DNA of 64,000 nt from an uncultured Acidimicrobiales bacterium (lineage in GTDB: Bacteria; Actinomycetota; Acidimicrobiia; Acidimicrobiales; Bin134): contig OX638344.1 of the NCBI GenBank assembly GCA_951813555.1, positions 3,349,076-3,413,075 of the forward strand. Reading direction: 5' to 3'. The notes under the pieces were generated by a model that ran no database searches, was not told the DNA's origin, and worked only from the letters and a program-made list of their open reading frames with translations. Made by a program: the position numbers and the translations under genes. This document shows, one piece after another, positions 17,239 through 25,695 of the stretch (within the stretch, counting starts at the first letter, position 1; the number at the start of each line of letters is the position of its first letter).

Positions 17239-18405
17239 ATGGAGTTCGGATATTTTGCCCAGTGCTTCGTGCCTGACTTCGGCTACGAGGACAATCCCGA
17301 CTGGGAGGCCCAGCGCATCCGCGACAACCTGGAGATCTCCCAGCTTTGCGACCGCAACGGGTTCAAGTACATCTGGGCCTCCGAGCACCACTTTCTGCGG
17401 GAGTACTCCCACATGTCCTCCCCCGAGGTGTTCCTGTCGGCGGTGGCATCCACGACCGAGAACGTGCATCTGGGCTCGGCCATCTTCAACATCACTGCTC
17501 CGGTGAACCATCCGGTGCGCTCGGCCGAGCGGGCGGCCATGATCGACGTGCTGTCCAACGGGCGGTTCGAGCTGGGCACCGGCCGGGGCTCCTCGTCCAC
17601 CGAGGTGATGGGATTCGGCATGCCGGGCACGCCCCGCGACCCGGCCACCGGCCTGGCCGACACCGAGATCACCCGCGGCCTGTGGGATGAGGCCATCGCC
17701 CAGATCCCCGACATGTGGCGCGAGGGGGCCTACAAATATGAGGGCGACAGCTTCTCGATGCCGGCCCGGGAGATCTTCCCCAAGCCGGTCACCAAACCCC
17801 ATCCCCCTCTGTGGGTGGCGTGCGGCAGCCCGGGCACATTCGAGAAGGCGGGCAAGCTGGGCATCGGGGTGCTGTGCTTTACCATCGGAACCCCCGACGA
17901 GATCGCCCCGTTGATCGAGATCTACAAGAACGAGGTGGCCAGCTGCAAGAACCCAGTGGGCGACTACGTTCACGACAACGTGATGTGCGTGGGCTTCGGC
18001 ATCTGCCTGGACGATCGGGAGATGGCCATCGACCTGGCCACCCGGAGCCACATGTACTACTACCAGTGCCTCGTGTACCGCTGGCTGGACACCTTCCCCA
18101 AGCCTGACGGGATTCCCGAATGGCCGGCGGTCATCCCCGAGCCCACCCACGACGACGTAAAGATGGCCATCGAGGGCGGGTCACTGTGCGTGGGCAACGC
18201 CGAGGACTGCATCCACGTGTCCCGCCAGTACGAGCGGGTGGGGGCTGATCAGTACGTGATCAGCCCGCTCACCTCCACCCTGCCCATGGACGTGGTGCGA
18301 GAGACCATTGTGAAATTCGGCGAGCACGTCATCCCGGTGATCGACACTGATCCGGTGCACCGCTCAACCCGTCAGCGGGAAGCGGCCTTGGCCGCCGGAG
18401 GCTGA
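17239..18405 (+). CDS. Luciferase-like (LLM class) flavin-dependent oxidoreductase
   Basis: 388-aa TIM-barrel flavin/F420-type oxidoreductase of the bacterial luciferase superfamily. Typical features are the start MEFGYFAQC, ASEHHFLREY near residue 50, LGSAIFNITAPVNHPVRSAE and a RFELGTGRGSS glycine-rich strand. It is longer than F420-dependent reductases (about 330 aa) and more like FMN-dependent alkanal monooxygenases. ATG at 17239 is preceded by GGGGG 10-15 nt upstream. A stand-alone gene; substrate unknown. Confidence 0.88.
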   Translation: MEFGYFAQCFVPDFGYEDNPDWEAQRIRDNLEISQLCDRNGFKYIWASEHHFLREYSHMSSPEVFLSAVASTTENVHLGSAIFNITAPVNHPVRSAERAAMIDVLSNGRFELGTGRGSSSTEVMGFGMPGTPRDPATGLADTEITRGLWDEAIAQIPDMWREGAYKYEGDSFSMPAREIFPKPVTKPHPPLWVACGSPGTFEKAGKLGIGVLCFTIGTPDEIAPLIEIYKNEVASCKNPVGDYVHDNVMCVGFGICLDDREMAIDLATRSHMYYYQCLVYRWLDTFPKPDGIPEWPAVIPEPTHDDVKMAIEGGSLCVGNAEDCIHVSRQYERVGADQYVISPLTSTLPMDVVRETIVKFGEHVIPVIDTDPVHRSTRQREAALAAGG

Positions 18406-18513
18406 TCCACTCCCTTCTTAAAAGATCCGTTACAGGTCTTTGGGGTCTAGTCAAGCTGCGATCCACCCGCTAGCGTTTGACCATCCCTTGAATCCAATGA
18501 TGGGAGCATTGAC

Positions 18514-19617
18514 ATGCAAAGATCTGTACACCGCTGGCTGGCCCTGCTCGGGTTGGTGCTGGCCTTCTCGTTGGTGGCCGCCTCGTGCGACAACGACGAC
18601 GATGACGGCGGCGCGGCCCCTGCGGCCCCTGAGCCGACTGAGGCACCGGAAGCCACTGTCGATCTGATACAAGACGGCGGAACCTTGCAGGCCGTGATGG
18701 ATCGCGGCCACGTGCTGTGCGGCTCCCGCGACGACGTGCCCGGATTCGCCCTGCTGAACGAAAACGGCGAGTACGAAGGCTTCGACATCGACATGTGCCG
18801 CGTGGTGGCCGCCGCCATCTTCGGCGATGCCAGCGCAGTGGAGATCGTGCCGGTCACCAGCGCCGAGCGCTTCACCGCCCTGGCTTCTGGCCAGTTCGAC
18901 GTTATGAACCGCAACACCACTTGGACGGCCACCCGCGACGGTACCGAGGGCGCCGAGTTCCTGTTCACCACCTACTACGACGGCCAAGGCATAATGGTGC
19001 CAGCCTCAACCGGCTTCACCACGCTGGAAGACCTCGCCGACGCCAACATCTGCGTAAGCACCGGCACCACCACCGAGCTCAACCTCACCGCGGTGTTTGC
19101 CGCCCGGGGCATCCCGTTCAACCCGGTCACGTTCGAGGGATTCGACACCTTGGTGCCAGCCTACGAAGAGGGCCAGTGCGAGGCGATGACTTCTGACAGC
19201 AGCGTGCTCGGCGTCTACAAGTTTGAGATTGAGGGTAAGGGCGGACCCGACCAGCACATCATGACTGAGATCATCTCCAAAGAACCGCTTGGCACGGTCG
19301 TGCGCGACGGCGACTCCCAGTGGGCACAAGTTGTGAACTGGGCCACCATGGCTACCGTGCAGGCATGGGAGTTCGGACTCGACTCCACCAACATCGGCAG
19401 CTATAGCGGCACTGACCCCAATATCTTGAACTTCCTGGGCCAAGACAACTTTGACCCCGGTCTGGGCCTGCCCACCGACTTCGCCATAAATGTGATAGAG
19501 CAAGTCGGTAACTACGAGGAGATCTTCAACCGCTATCCGCAGTTGGGTGTCCTCGACGGCAGCGTGAACGACCTCTGGTCCAACGGCGGGCTCATGTACG
19601 TCCCGCCCTACCGCTAG
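18514..19617 (+). CDS. aapJ: Amino-acid ABC transporter substrate-binding lipoprotein (AapJ-like)
   Basis: 367-aa extracytoplasmic solute receptor. Signal peptide and lipobox (LVAASC, Cys at about residue 25), then an acidic Asp-rich linker. The mature domain matches the general L-amino-acid receptor AapJ: VLCGSRDDVPGFALLNENGE, the GFDIDMCRVVAAAIFGD block and a RNTTWTATRDG ligand-binding stretch. It captures amino acids outside the membrane and delivers them to the AapQM permease. First gene of an aapJQMP operon; GGGAG sits about 7 nt before the ATG. Confidence 0.93.
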   Translation: MQRSVHRWLALLGLVLAFSLVAASCDNDDDDGGAAPAAPEPTEAPEATVDLIQDGGTLQAVMDRGHVLCGSRDDVPGFALLNENGEYEGFDIDMCRVVAAAIFGDASAVEIVPVTSAERFTALASGQFDVMNRNTTWTATRDGTEGAEFLFTTYYDGQGIMVPASTGFTTLEDLADANICVSTGTTTELNLTAVFAARGIPFNPVTFEGFDTLVPAYEEGQCEAMTSDSSVLGVYKFEIEGKGGPDQHIMTEIISKEPLGTVVRDGDSQWAQVVNWATMATVQAWEFGLDSTNIGSYSGTDPNILNFLGQDNFDPGLGLPTDFAINVIEQVGNYEEIFNRYPQLGVLDGSVNDLWSNGGLMYVPPYR

Positions 19618-19661
19618 GGAAAACCCCGCTCGTCTCCTGACGGGCTGAAACTTAACAATAC

Positions 19662-19696
19662 GAGCGGCCCACCGGTCACCGATCGGTGGGCCGCTC
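19662..19696 (+). terminator. Strong stem-loop between aapJ and aapQ (attenuator or mRNA stabiliser)
   Basis: Perfect 13-bp inverted repeat GAGCGGCCCACCG / CGGTGGGCCGCTC with a 9-nt loop. It is followed by TCATCTACAG, not a T-run, so it is probably a partial terminator or an RNase-blocking 3' structure that keeps binding-protein mRNA in excess over permease mRNA, as in many ABC operons. Confidence 0.65.
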
Positions 19697-19723
19697 TCAT
19701 CTACAGTTCAAGGTCACACTGCT

Positions 19724-21271
19724 ATGAGCAGCACGGCTGATTTCGCCAGCACACAAGCTGATCTCACCGCAGTGCCTTCCGCGCCCTTCAGCCGCCGGAT
19801 GCTGGCGCTTCTGGCCGACCTCCTGATTCTGGCCCTGGTGGGGGTCATCTCGGTTTGGCAGCTGGGATTGCGCCTGCTCGACAACTACAGCGACATTTCC
19901 GAGCTTGCCCTCGCCTGGGTCTTTGCCGCGGTGGTGCCGGCAACGATCGTCGCCATCGTGGTGGTCGACGCAGTTCGCATCGGCCAGACGCCGGGCATGG
20001 CCGCAATCGGCATCCGCGCCGTCCACGACGGCAACCGCCGAAGGGTCGTGTCTACCGACGATCCGAGGGTCCCCGAATCCGGTATTCCTGCGCTTTGGCG
20101 CGACGTGCGAATCCTTCGTCTGGCCGCACAAGTGCTGGCCGTGATCGTAGTAGTGGCCCTCATCCGATGGATGTTCCACAACCTCATCTCGAGTATGGAT
20201 CGAGTCGGTCTGCCCAAGGACTTCGACTTTCTCGAAAAGCCATACGGTGTGGCTGTACGTGATGCCTTCGGCTTGGGCGTGCGCGATCCAGTTTGGAAGG
20301 CATTACTCGTAGGTCTCCAGAACACCCTCGTTGCCTCGGTAGTGGGGGTATTCATCGCCACCGTGGTGGGTTTGTTGGTGGGCATCGCGCGACTGTCTTC
20401 GAACTGGCTGGTGGCCAAAGGGGCCAGCCTTTTCGTCGAGAGCTTTCGCAACATCCCGCCGCTGGTAGTCATCATCCTCTTTGGCTCCGCCCTGTTTACC
20501 TTCGGCCCCCTTCCTCAATTCACCGTCGACAACCCGCCCTGGCAAGGCAAGTTCTTCGGTTCGGACAGCAACTGGATCATCATCAGCAAGGATCGGTGGG
20601 GCATTCCCTCGCTGGCCGAGGGAGACAACGTTGGGTTGTTCTGGCTGTTGGTTCTAGCTGCTGCCATCATCGCTGTGGCCGTTTGGAGATGGCGAACACA
20701 GCACAACAACGCCACCGGCCAACCCCATCATCGTGTGCTGTGGTCATTGGGTGCCTTCGCGGCCATCGTGGTTGTGTGCTTCGTGGCTTTGGGAGGTCCT
20801 TACTCGTGGTCGTGGCCCGCGATATCGGAGAGCGGACGACGGGTGGCCGGTGGGTTCAGCACCAACTCCGGCTACATGGCGCTAACCCTCGGCTTGGGTC
20901 TCTATACGGCAAGCTTTGTGGCCGAGATCATCCGCGGTTCGATTCTGGCCGTTCACAAAGGCCAGACCGAGGCGGCAATGGCAGTAGGGCTGAAATCTGG
21001 CCAGCGCTACCGCCACGTAGTGTTGCCTCAGGCACAGCGGATTGCCATACCCCCGTATATCAGCGAGTGCGCCAATCTCATAAAGAACACTTCTTTGGGC
21101 ATCGTCGTCGCGTATCCCGATCTAACGCTCATCGTCATCACCGCCTGGGGTATCAACTTCCCCGCACCGCAGTTGCTTCTCATCCACATGCTTGTGTACC
21201 TGATCATCAACCTCTTGGTATCGGCGCTGTTGAACGTCTACAACCGATCCATCCAACTCAAAGAGCGATGA
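19724..21271 (+). CDS. aapQ: RDD domain-AapQ fusion, amino-acid ABC permease
   Basis: 515-aa inner-membrane permease. From about residue 124 (LWRDVRILRLAAQ) onward it matches AapQ/BztB: LLVGLQNTLVASVVG, ESFRNIPPLVVIILF and an EAA loop beginning EAAMAVGLKSG before VVLPQAQ that contacts the ATPase. The first about 108 residues are extra. They have the look of an RDD membrane domain: FSRRMLALLADLLILALVGV, a second hydrophobic helix, then RIGQTPGMAAIGIRAVHDG. RDD domains are normally separate proteins. The ATG is 27 bp after the hairpin; the stop is followed by aapM 4 nt later. The fusion is read in one open frame with no sign of frameshift. Confidence 0.9.
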   Translation: MSSTADFASTQADLTAVPSAPFSRRMLALLADLLILALVGVISVWQLGLRLLDNYSDISELALAWVFAAVVPATIVAIVVVDAVRIGQTPGMAAIGIRAVHDGNRRRVVSTDDPRVPESGIPALWRDVRILRLAAQVLAVIVVVALIRWMFHNLISSMDRVGLPKDFDFLEKPYGVAVRDAFGLGVRDPVWKALLVGLQNTLVASVVGVFIATVVGLLVGIARLSSNWLVAKGASLFVESFRNIPPLVVIILFGSALFTFGPLPQFTVDNPPWQGKFFGSDSNWIIISKDRWGIPSLAEGDNVGLFWLLVLAAAIIAVAVWRWRTQHNNATGQPHHRVLWSLGAFAAIVVVCFVALGGPYSWSWPAISESGRRVAGGFSTNSGYMALTLGLGLYTASFVAEIIRGSILAVHKGQTEAAMAVGLKSGQRYRHVVLPQAQRIAIPPYISECANLIKNTSLGIVVAYPDLTLIVITAWGINFPAPQLLLIHMLVYLIINLLVSALLNVYNRSIQLKER

Positions 21272-21275
21272 GCCG

Positions 21276-22771
21276 ATGACTGCTACCTTGCCGCCTTCTG
21301 AGACCAATCCCAAAGACAGCCAATCGACACTGCCCCCGGACATGCGGGTATCGCCCGGCGTATGGCTGCGAAAGAACCTGTTCAACACCTGGTACAACGG
21401 CTTGGTAACAGTAGTCGCCGTCGTGGTGGGAGCGATCCTCATCTTCTACGGCGGGCGATTCATCTTCATCACCGGGCAATGGGAGGCGGTGCGCAAGAAC
21501 CTCACCCTGCTCATGGTGGGCATCTTCCCTCGTGAGGAACAGTGGCGGCTGGTTGCTCAAATGTACCTTGTGGCCTCGGCCCTAGGGCTGGCCTGGGGGA
21601 CAGTCACCGCAAGAAGCCAAGATCGGGCCGACGACACCGACACCGAAATAAGACGGCCCACCCCGCTCGACCTGCTTCGCCGCTACTGGCCCATCCTCCT
21701 GTTGCTCTTGGTCATTCTGGTGTTCACCCGTACCATCTGGCCGACGTTGTTCACACTTTCTACCCTCTCGGTAGGGCTCTGCGTGCGGGCCGTTGCCATA
21801 CGCCTCCCCCGCTCCGCCCGGCGGCCGTGTTGGTACGTAGCCGGATTCATGGCCATTGCATCCTTCCAGGTGGTCTCGGGTACGAGTGGGAACGCCTGGT
21901 GGTGGACAAGCGGCCTCTTCGGATTCGCCGCCTTCCAATTGGTCGGCGCGAAAGATTTCACCAGGCTTTTTGGAACTTCAATAGTCTGGCCCATTTTCGG
22001 CCGCACGCGGCTTGTCACTCCAAGAGATCTCGTGTGGTTCAAGCGAGCGGTCCAGATCTTGGCCGTGGTCGCCATAGTGGTCGCGGTAAGGGTGGTCTAC
22101 TGGCTCATCGGCGACACGTCCGGCGTGAGCTGGGACGACTGGTCGGGGCTTTATCTCACGCTGGTTGCCTCCGGGGCTGCCATCATCCTGTCGTTCCCTC
22201 TGGCCTTGCTGTTAGCAGTGGGCAGGCGCTCCTCGCTTCCGGTGGTGCGCTGGCTGTGCGTGGGCTACATCGAACTATTCCGAGGGGTGCCCTTCATCGC
22301 CCTGCTGCTAGTCGCCAAGACATTCATCGACTTTTTCCTTGACGTCGATACCCCCCTTTCACTAACTACCCGGACAATCATCGCCTTCACCATCTTTAGT
22401 TCGGCATATGTCGCTGAGGTGGTGCGAGGCGGCCTGCAAGCTGTGCCCAAAGGCCAGATCGAAGCGGGACAGGCTGTTGGCCTTCAACCACCCGGAGTGA
22501 TGCGCCTCATAGTGCTGCCCCAGGCGCTACGGGCGGTAGTCCCCGCAATGGTGGGCCAGTTCATTAGCCTGTTCAAAGACAGCTCGCTGTTCGCCATCAT
22601 CAGCGTGGTGGAGTTCTATCGAGCCCGCGAGCTGATCCACTCCCAACAGGAATACTCGACCGTCGCCATTGTGGAGACCCTCGTTTTCGTGGCGTTCGCC
22701 TACTGGGCTCTCAGCTACACCATGTCCAAAGAAAGCCAGCGCCTTGAGCGCCATCTCGGAGTAGGAAAGCG

Positions 22772-22775
<4 letters not shown>
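21276..22775 (+). CDS. aapM: Amino-acid ABC transporter permease (AapM-like, extended)
   Basis: 499-aa inner-membrane permease partnering AapQ. The C-terminal about 230 residues hold the BPD permease core: [34 protein letters not shown] and an EAA loop (EAGQAVGLQ) before [18 protein letters not shown]. The N-terminal half has hydrophobic segments separated by a charged loop ([14 protein letters not shown]) and is longer than the usual about 380-430 aa AapM. It overlaps aapP by 4 nt (ATGA), so the stoichiometry of permease and ATPase is probably translationally coupled. Confidence 0.9.
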
Positions 22776-23563
<788 letters not shown>

Positions 23564-23609
23564 CCGGGAAGCTCTCAGATTCGCAGTCCTTCAAGCTGGA
23601 GTTCTGCCT

Positions 23610-24029
23610 TCATCTCCTTGCATTCAACACGTCCAGCCGTCCTGATTGACCGGCCCAATCGAGTATGGCCTTGTCGGTGGTAATCAGCGGAATGCCCTGG
23701 CGCGCAGCTGTGGCGACGATCGTCTGATCAAAGGGATCTCCGTGGAATCCCTCATCGGCGAGCAGCGGCGCAGCAGCGGCAATCTCCCATCCAACGGGAA
23801 TAGCAATTACACCTGAGGGGACACATCGTCGGCACCAGTCGAAAGTCGGCATATCGAGGCTGACGATGCCATCACGGCACAACCGGGACACCTCGTGGAA
23901 CGAAACGGCTGACATCGCCAACTCATTTTGCTCCGCTCCTATGCGGAGTCGTTCTCTGGTCTGGACCCCGATTAGCGCGTCGCCGCTGCGCAGACGTATG
24001 AGGACGTTTGTGTCGAGCAGCGTCAACAA
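23610..24029 (-). CDS. vapC: PIN-domain toxin (VapC-like ribonuclease)
   Basis: 139-aa PIN nuclease, the toxin of a type II toxin-antitoxin pair; such toxins cut tRNA or rRNA in the cytosol. All four acidic metal ligands are present: Asp in LLDTNVLIRL, Glu in SAVSFHEVSRL, Asp in HGDPFDQTIVA and Asp in LITTDKAILDW. The start appears to be TTG at 24029 (a second TTG follows); GAGGGAAG overlapping the antitoxin stop is a good ribosome site for it. The 14-bp spacing from the antitoxin gene fits co-translation with antitoxin first. Confidence 0.9.
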   Translation of the reverse strand: MLTLLDTNVLIRLRSGDALIGVQTRERLRIGAEQNELAMSAVSFHEVSRLCRDGIVSLDMPTFDWCRRCVPSGVIAIPVGWEIAAAAPLLADEGFHGDPFDQTIVATAARQGIPLITTDKAILDWAGQSGRLDVLNARR

Positions 24030-24043
24030 CTGTGAGGCTTCCC

Positions 24044-24355
24044 TCAGCTCACGATCTGACGGGGGCGGGCAATCATGTCGAAATCGTCATCAGACCATAG
24101 AGGCTGGTCAATGTCTCCGATTATCTGGAGTATGTCTTTGTCGCAGCCGAACATATCTCCGGGAATGTCGACTTCGCGGATAATGCGCACATAGGGCTTG
24201 CCCCGCTTGGTAAGCACCATCGGAATCCCCGTCTCATGAACCTCCCTGAGCACGGCAAAGAAGTTGTCCCGGCATTCACGGGCGGTTGCTGTCCGCTCCT
24301 GATCGTCAGACTTGGGGACGGATCCTTCAGACGAAGTAGGCATCGGCAGGGACAT
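24044..24355 (-). CDS. Phd/YefM-type antitoxin
   Basis: 103-aa antitoxin that would bind and inhibit the PIN toxin and repress its own promoter. Residues about 22-60 carry the Phd/YefM DNA-binding fold: ATARECRDNFFAVLREVHET followed by PMVLTKRGKPYVRIIRE. The acidic C-terminus (DQPLWSDDDFDMIARP) is the likely toxin-binding tail. First about 20 residues are polar and may be disordered. A perfect palindrome lies 17 bp upstream of the ATG and is a candidate operator. Confidence 0.87.
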   Translation of the reverse strand: MSLPMPTSSEGSVPKSDDQERTATARECRDNFFAVLREVHETGIPMVLTKRGKPYVRIIREVDIPGDMFGCDKDILQIIGDIDQPLWSDDDFDMIARPRQIVS

Positions 24356-24371
24356 GGAAGAACCTTGCCAC

Positions 24372-24402
24372 CTAATGTGGCCCTTTCACAGGGCCACATT
24401 AG
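24372..24402. promoter_or_regulatory. Palindrome upstream of antitoxin gene (operator or terminator)
   Basis: Perfect 13-bp inverted repeat CTAATGTGGCCCT / AGGGCCACATTAG around a 5-nt loop. It lies between the stop of the HTH-citrate synthase gene and the antitoxin start on the same strand. The position before a Phd/YefM gene suggests the autoregulatory operator; lack of a T-run argues against a simple terminator, though it may also insulate the two genes. Confidence 0.6.
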
Positions 24403-24435
24403 AAATTCCTAACTAAACGGCCAGGATATTGCTTG

Positions 24436-25614
24436 TCACCCCTCGATGTACCGGGCTCGGAAGCGGAAGCGGACCGGGTCTTCGTCGTATTCCTCTAGGG
24501 CGTGAGCGATCCAGCCCGCGGTGCGAGCGATGGCAAACACCGCCTCGCCCGCTTCGGGTCGCATGCCAGCCAAGAACGTCATGGCGCCCAACGGGAAGTC
24601 CACGGTGGCGGGTGCAGCGGTGCGCTCGCTGGCCAGGCTCTGCACGGTGAGCACCTTGGGAAGATGCTCGTGCGATGCCCACGCTCCGGCCACCGCCTCC
24701 ATGAGCGCGCTGCAACGAGGGTCCCGCTGGCGGTAAACGGCATGACCGAACCCGGGGGTGTAGCCAGTCCTTCGCTGGGCCTCGCCCAGCGCCCCGGCGG
24801 GATCACCGTTGGCCACAGCCTCCTGAAAGATGCGGTGAACAGGACCGCTGGCCGCCCCGTGCAGCCGCCCGCCCAGAATCCCAAGGCCGGCTGCCACTGA
24901 CGAATAGGGGTCGGCTCTCACTGACGCCGCCACCCGAACTCCGAGCGTGGAACTGGCCAGGCCATGGTCTAGCAGTAGGACTAATGCGCGATTGAGGACG
25001 GCCCGCTGCCGTAGGTTGGATCGACCCGGAGCCAATCGACTCCACAGCCGCTCAGCCAGATCGCCCTCTCTAGCCTCAGCGACCAGGGGAAGTGAATGCA
25101 CCATCAGGTGCAGCAACCGTCGGCCCGCAGCTCGAACTGATGAGATCGAGAGGTCGTTGCGGAGAGGGTCGGTGGCCGACGCGATACTCACCGCTACCCG
25201 GAGGCGGTCCATCATCGGGGCAGTATCGGGCAGCAGACCTTGGATTTGGCGGGACAACTCCTCTGCCTCGTCGCTGCTGGACCACCCAGTATCAGGCTCA
25301 GCCCCCCACACCCAACCGACGGCATCCTCAAATCGGGATTCGGCGGCCATCCCTATCAGGTCTCGCCCCCGAACCTGCAAGTTCCCATCAGCAACCCTGG
25401 TAATGCCGGTGGAAACCAAGACTCCAATCTCGTCTTCGCGTCGACGGCCCGAACGGGAGCGCAGGCGATCCACTTCCTCGGGATCGAATCGAGAGCTGCG
25501 CCCGTCCAAATCAACCACTCGCTGCAATAGACCCCGGCTCACATAGGAGTAGAGCGTGGCCCGCTTAACCCCCAGACGGGCCGCGGCCTCAGCGCTGGTC
25601 AGCCAGCCATCCAT
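24436..25614 (-). CDS. Citrate synthase fused to N-terminal helix-turn-helix
   Basis: 392-aa protein. Residues about 3-56 are a MerR/excisionase-type DNA-binding domain (WLTSAEAAARLGVKRATLYS, then GRSSRFDPEEVDRLRSR). The rest is a citrate-synthase fold that keeps the substrate residues: His in GGRLHGAASGPV, His in GFGHAVYR and Asp in ATVDFPLGA. It may therefore be a metabolite-sensing regulator, an enzyme, or both. HTH-citrate synthase proteins are known in actinobacteria as a fold combination, but their role is not established. I prefer the ATG at 25614, which has GAGGTGG just upstream; a TTG at 25641 lies inside the operator repeats. Divergent from a second citrate synthase. Confidence 0.88.
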   Translation of the reverse strand: MDGWLTSAEAAARLGVKRATLYSYVSRGLLQRVVDLDGRSSRFDPEEVDRLRSRSGRRREDEIGVLVSTGITRVADGNLQVRGRDLIGMAAESRFEDAVGWVWGAEPDTGWSSSDEAEELSRQIQGLLPDTAPMMDRLRVAVSIASATDPLRNDLSISSVRAAGRRLLHLMVHSLPLVAEAREGDLAERLWSRLAPGRSNLRQRAVLNRALVLLLDHGLASSTLGVRVAASVRADPYSSVAAGLGILGGRLHGAASGPVHRIFQEAVANGDPAGALGEAQRRTGYTPGFGHAVYRQRDPRCSALMEAVAGAWASHEHLPKVLTVQSLASERTAAPATVDFPLGAMTFLAGMRPEAGEAVFAIARTAGWIAHALEEYDEDPVRFRFRARYIEG

Positions 25615-25626
25615 TTCCACCTCATT

Positions 25627-25677
25627 ACATTGATTGGTCAATGTAGATATTGATCAATGTTGTCGATATATCAATAT
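25627..25677. promoter_or_regulatory. Cluster of ATTGAT-type palindromes between divergent citrate synthase genes
   Basis: Three related inverted repeats crowd the 81-bp intergenic region: ACATTGA-TTGG-TCAATGT (25627-25644), ATTGATCAAT (25649-25658, within a wider near-palindrome to 25660) and GATATATC followed by AATAT (25665-25677). The AT-rich sequence stands out from the surrounding high-GC DNA. Spacing of about 20 bp places successive sites on a similar helix face. Likely operator for the HTH-citrate synthase, controlling both genes (inference). Confidence 0.7.
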
Positions 25678-25695
25678 AGCGGCATCATAGGCGGC

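Noticed and set aside
18406..18513. Terminator after the luciferase-like gene (AAAGA...TCTTT near 18422)
   Set aside because: Arms are only 5 bp and mismatched next to the loop; not strong enough to list as a feature.
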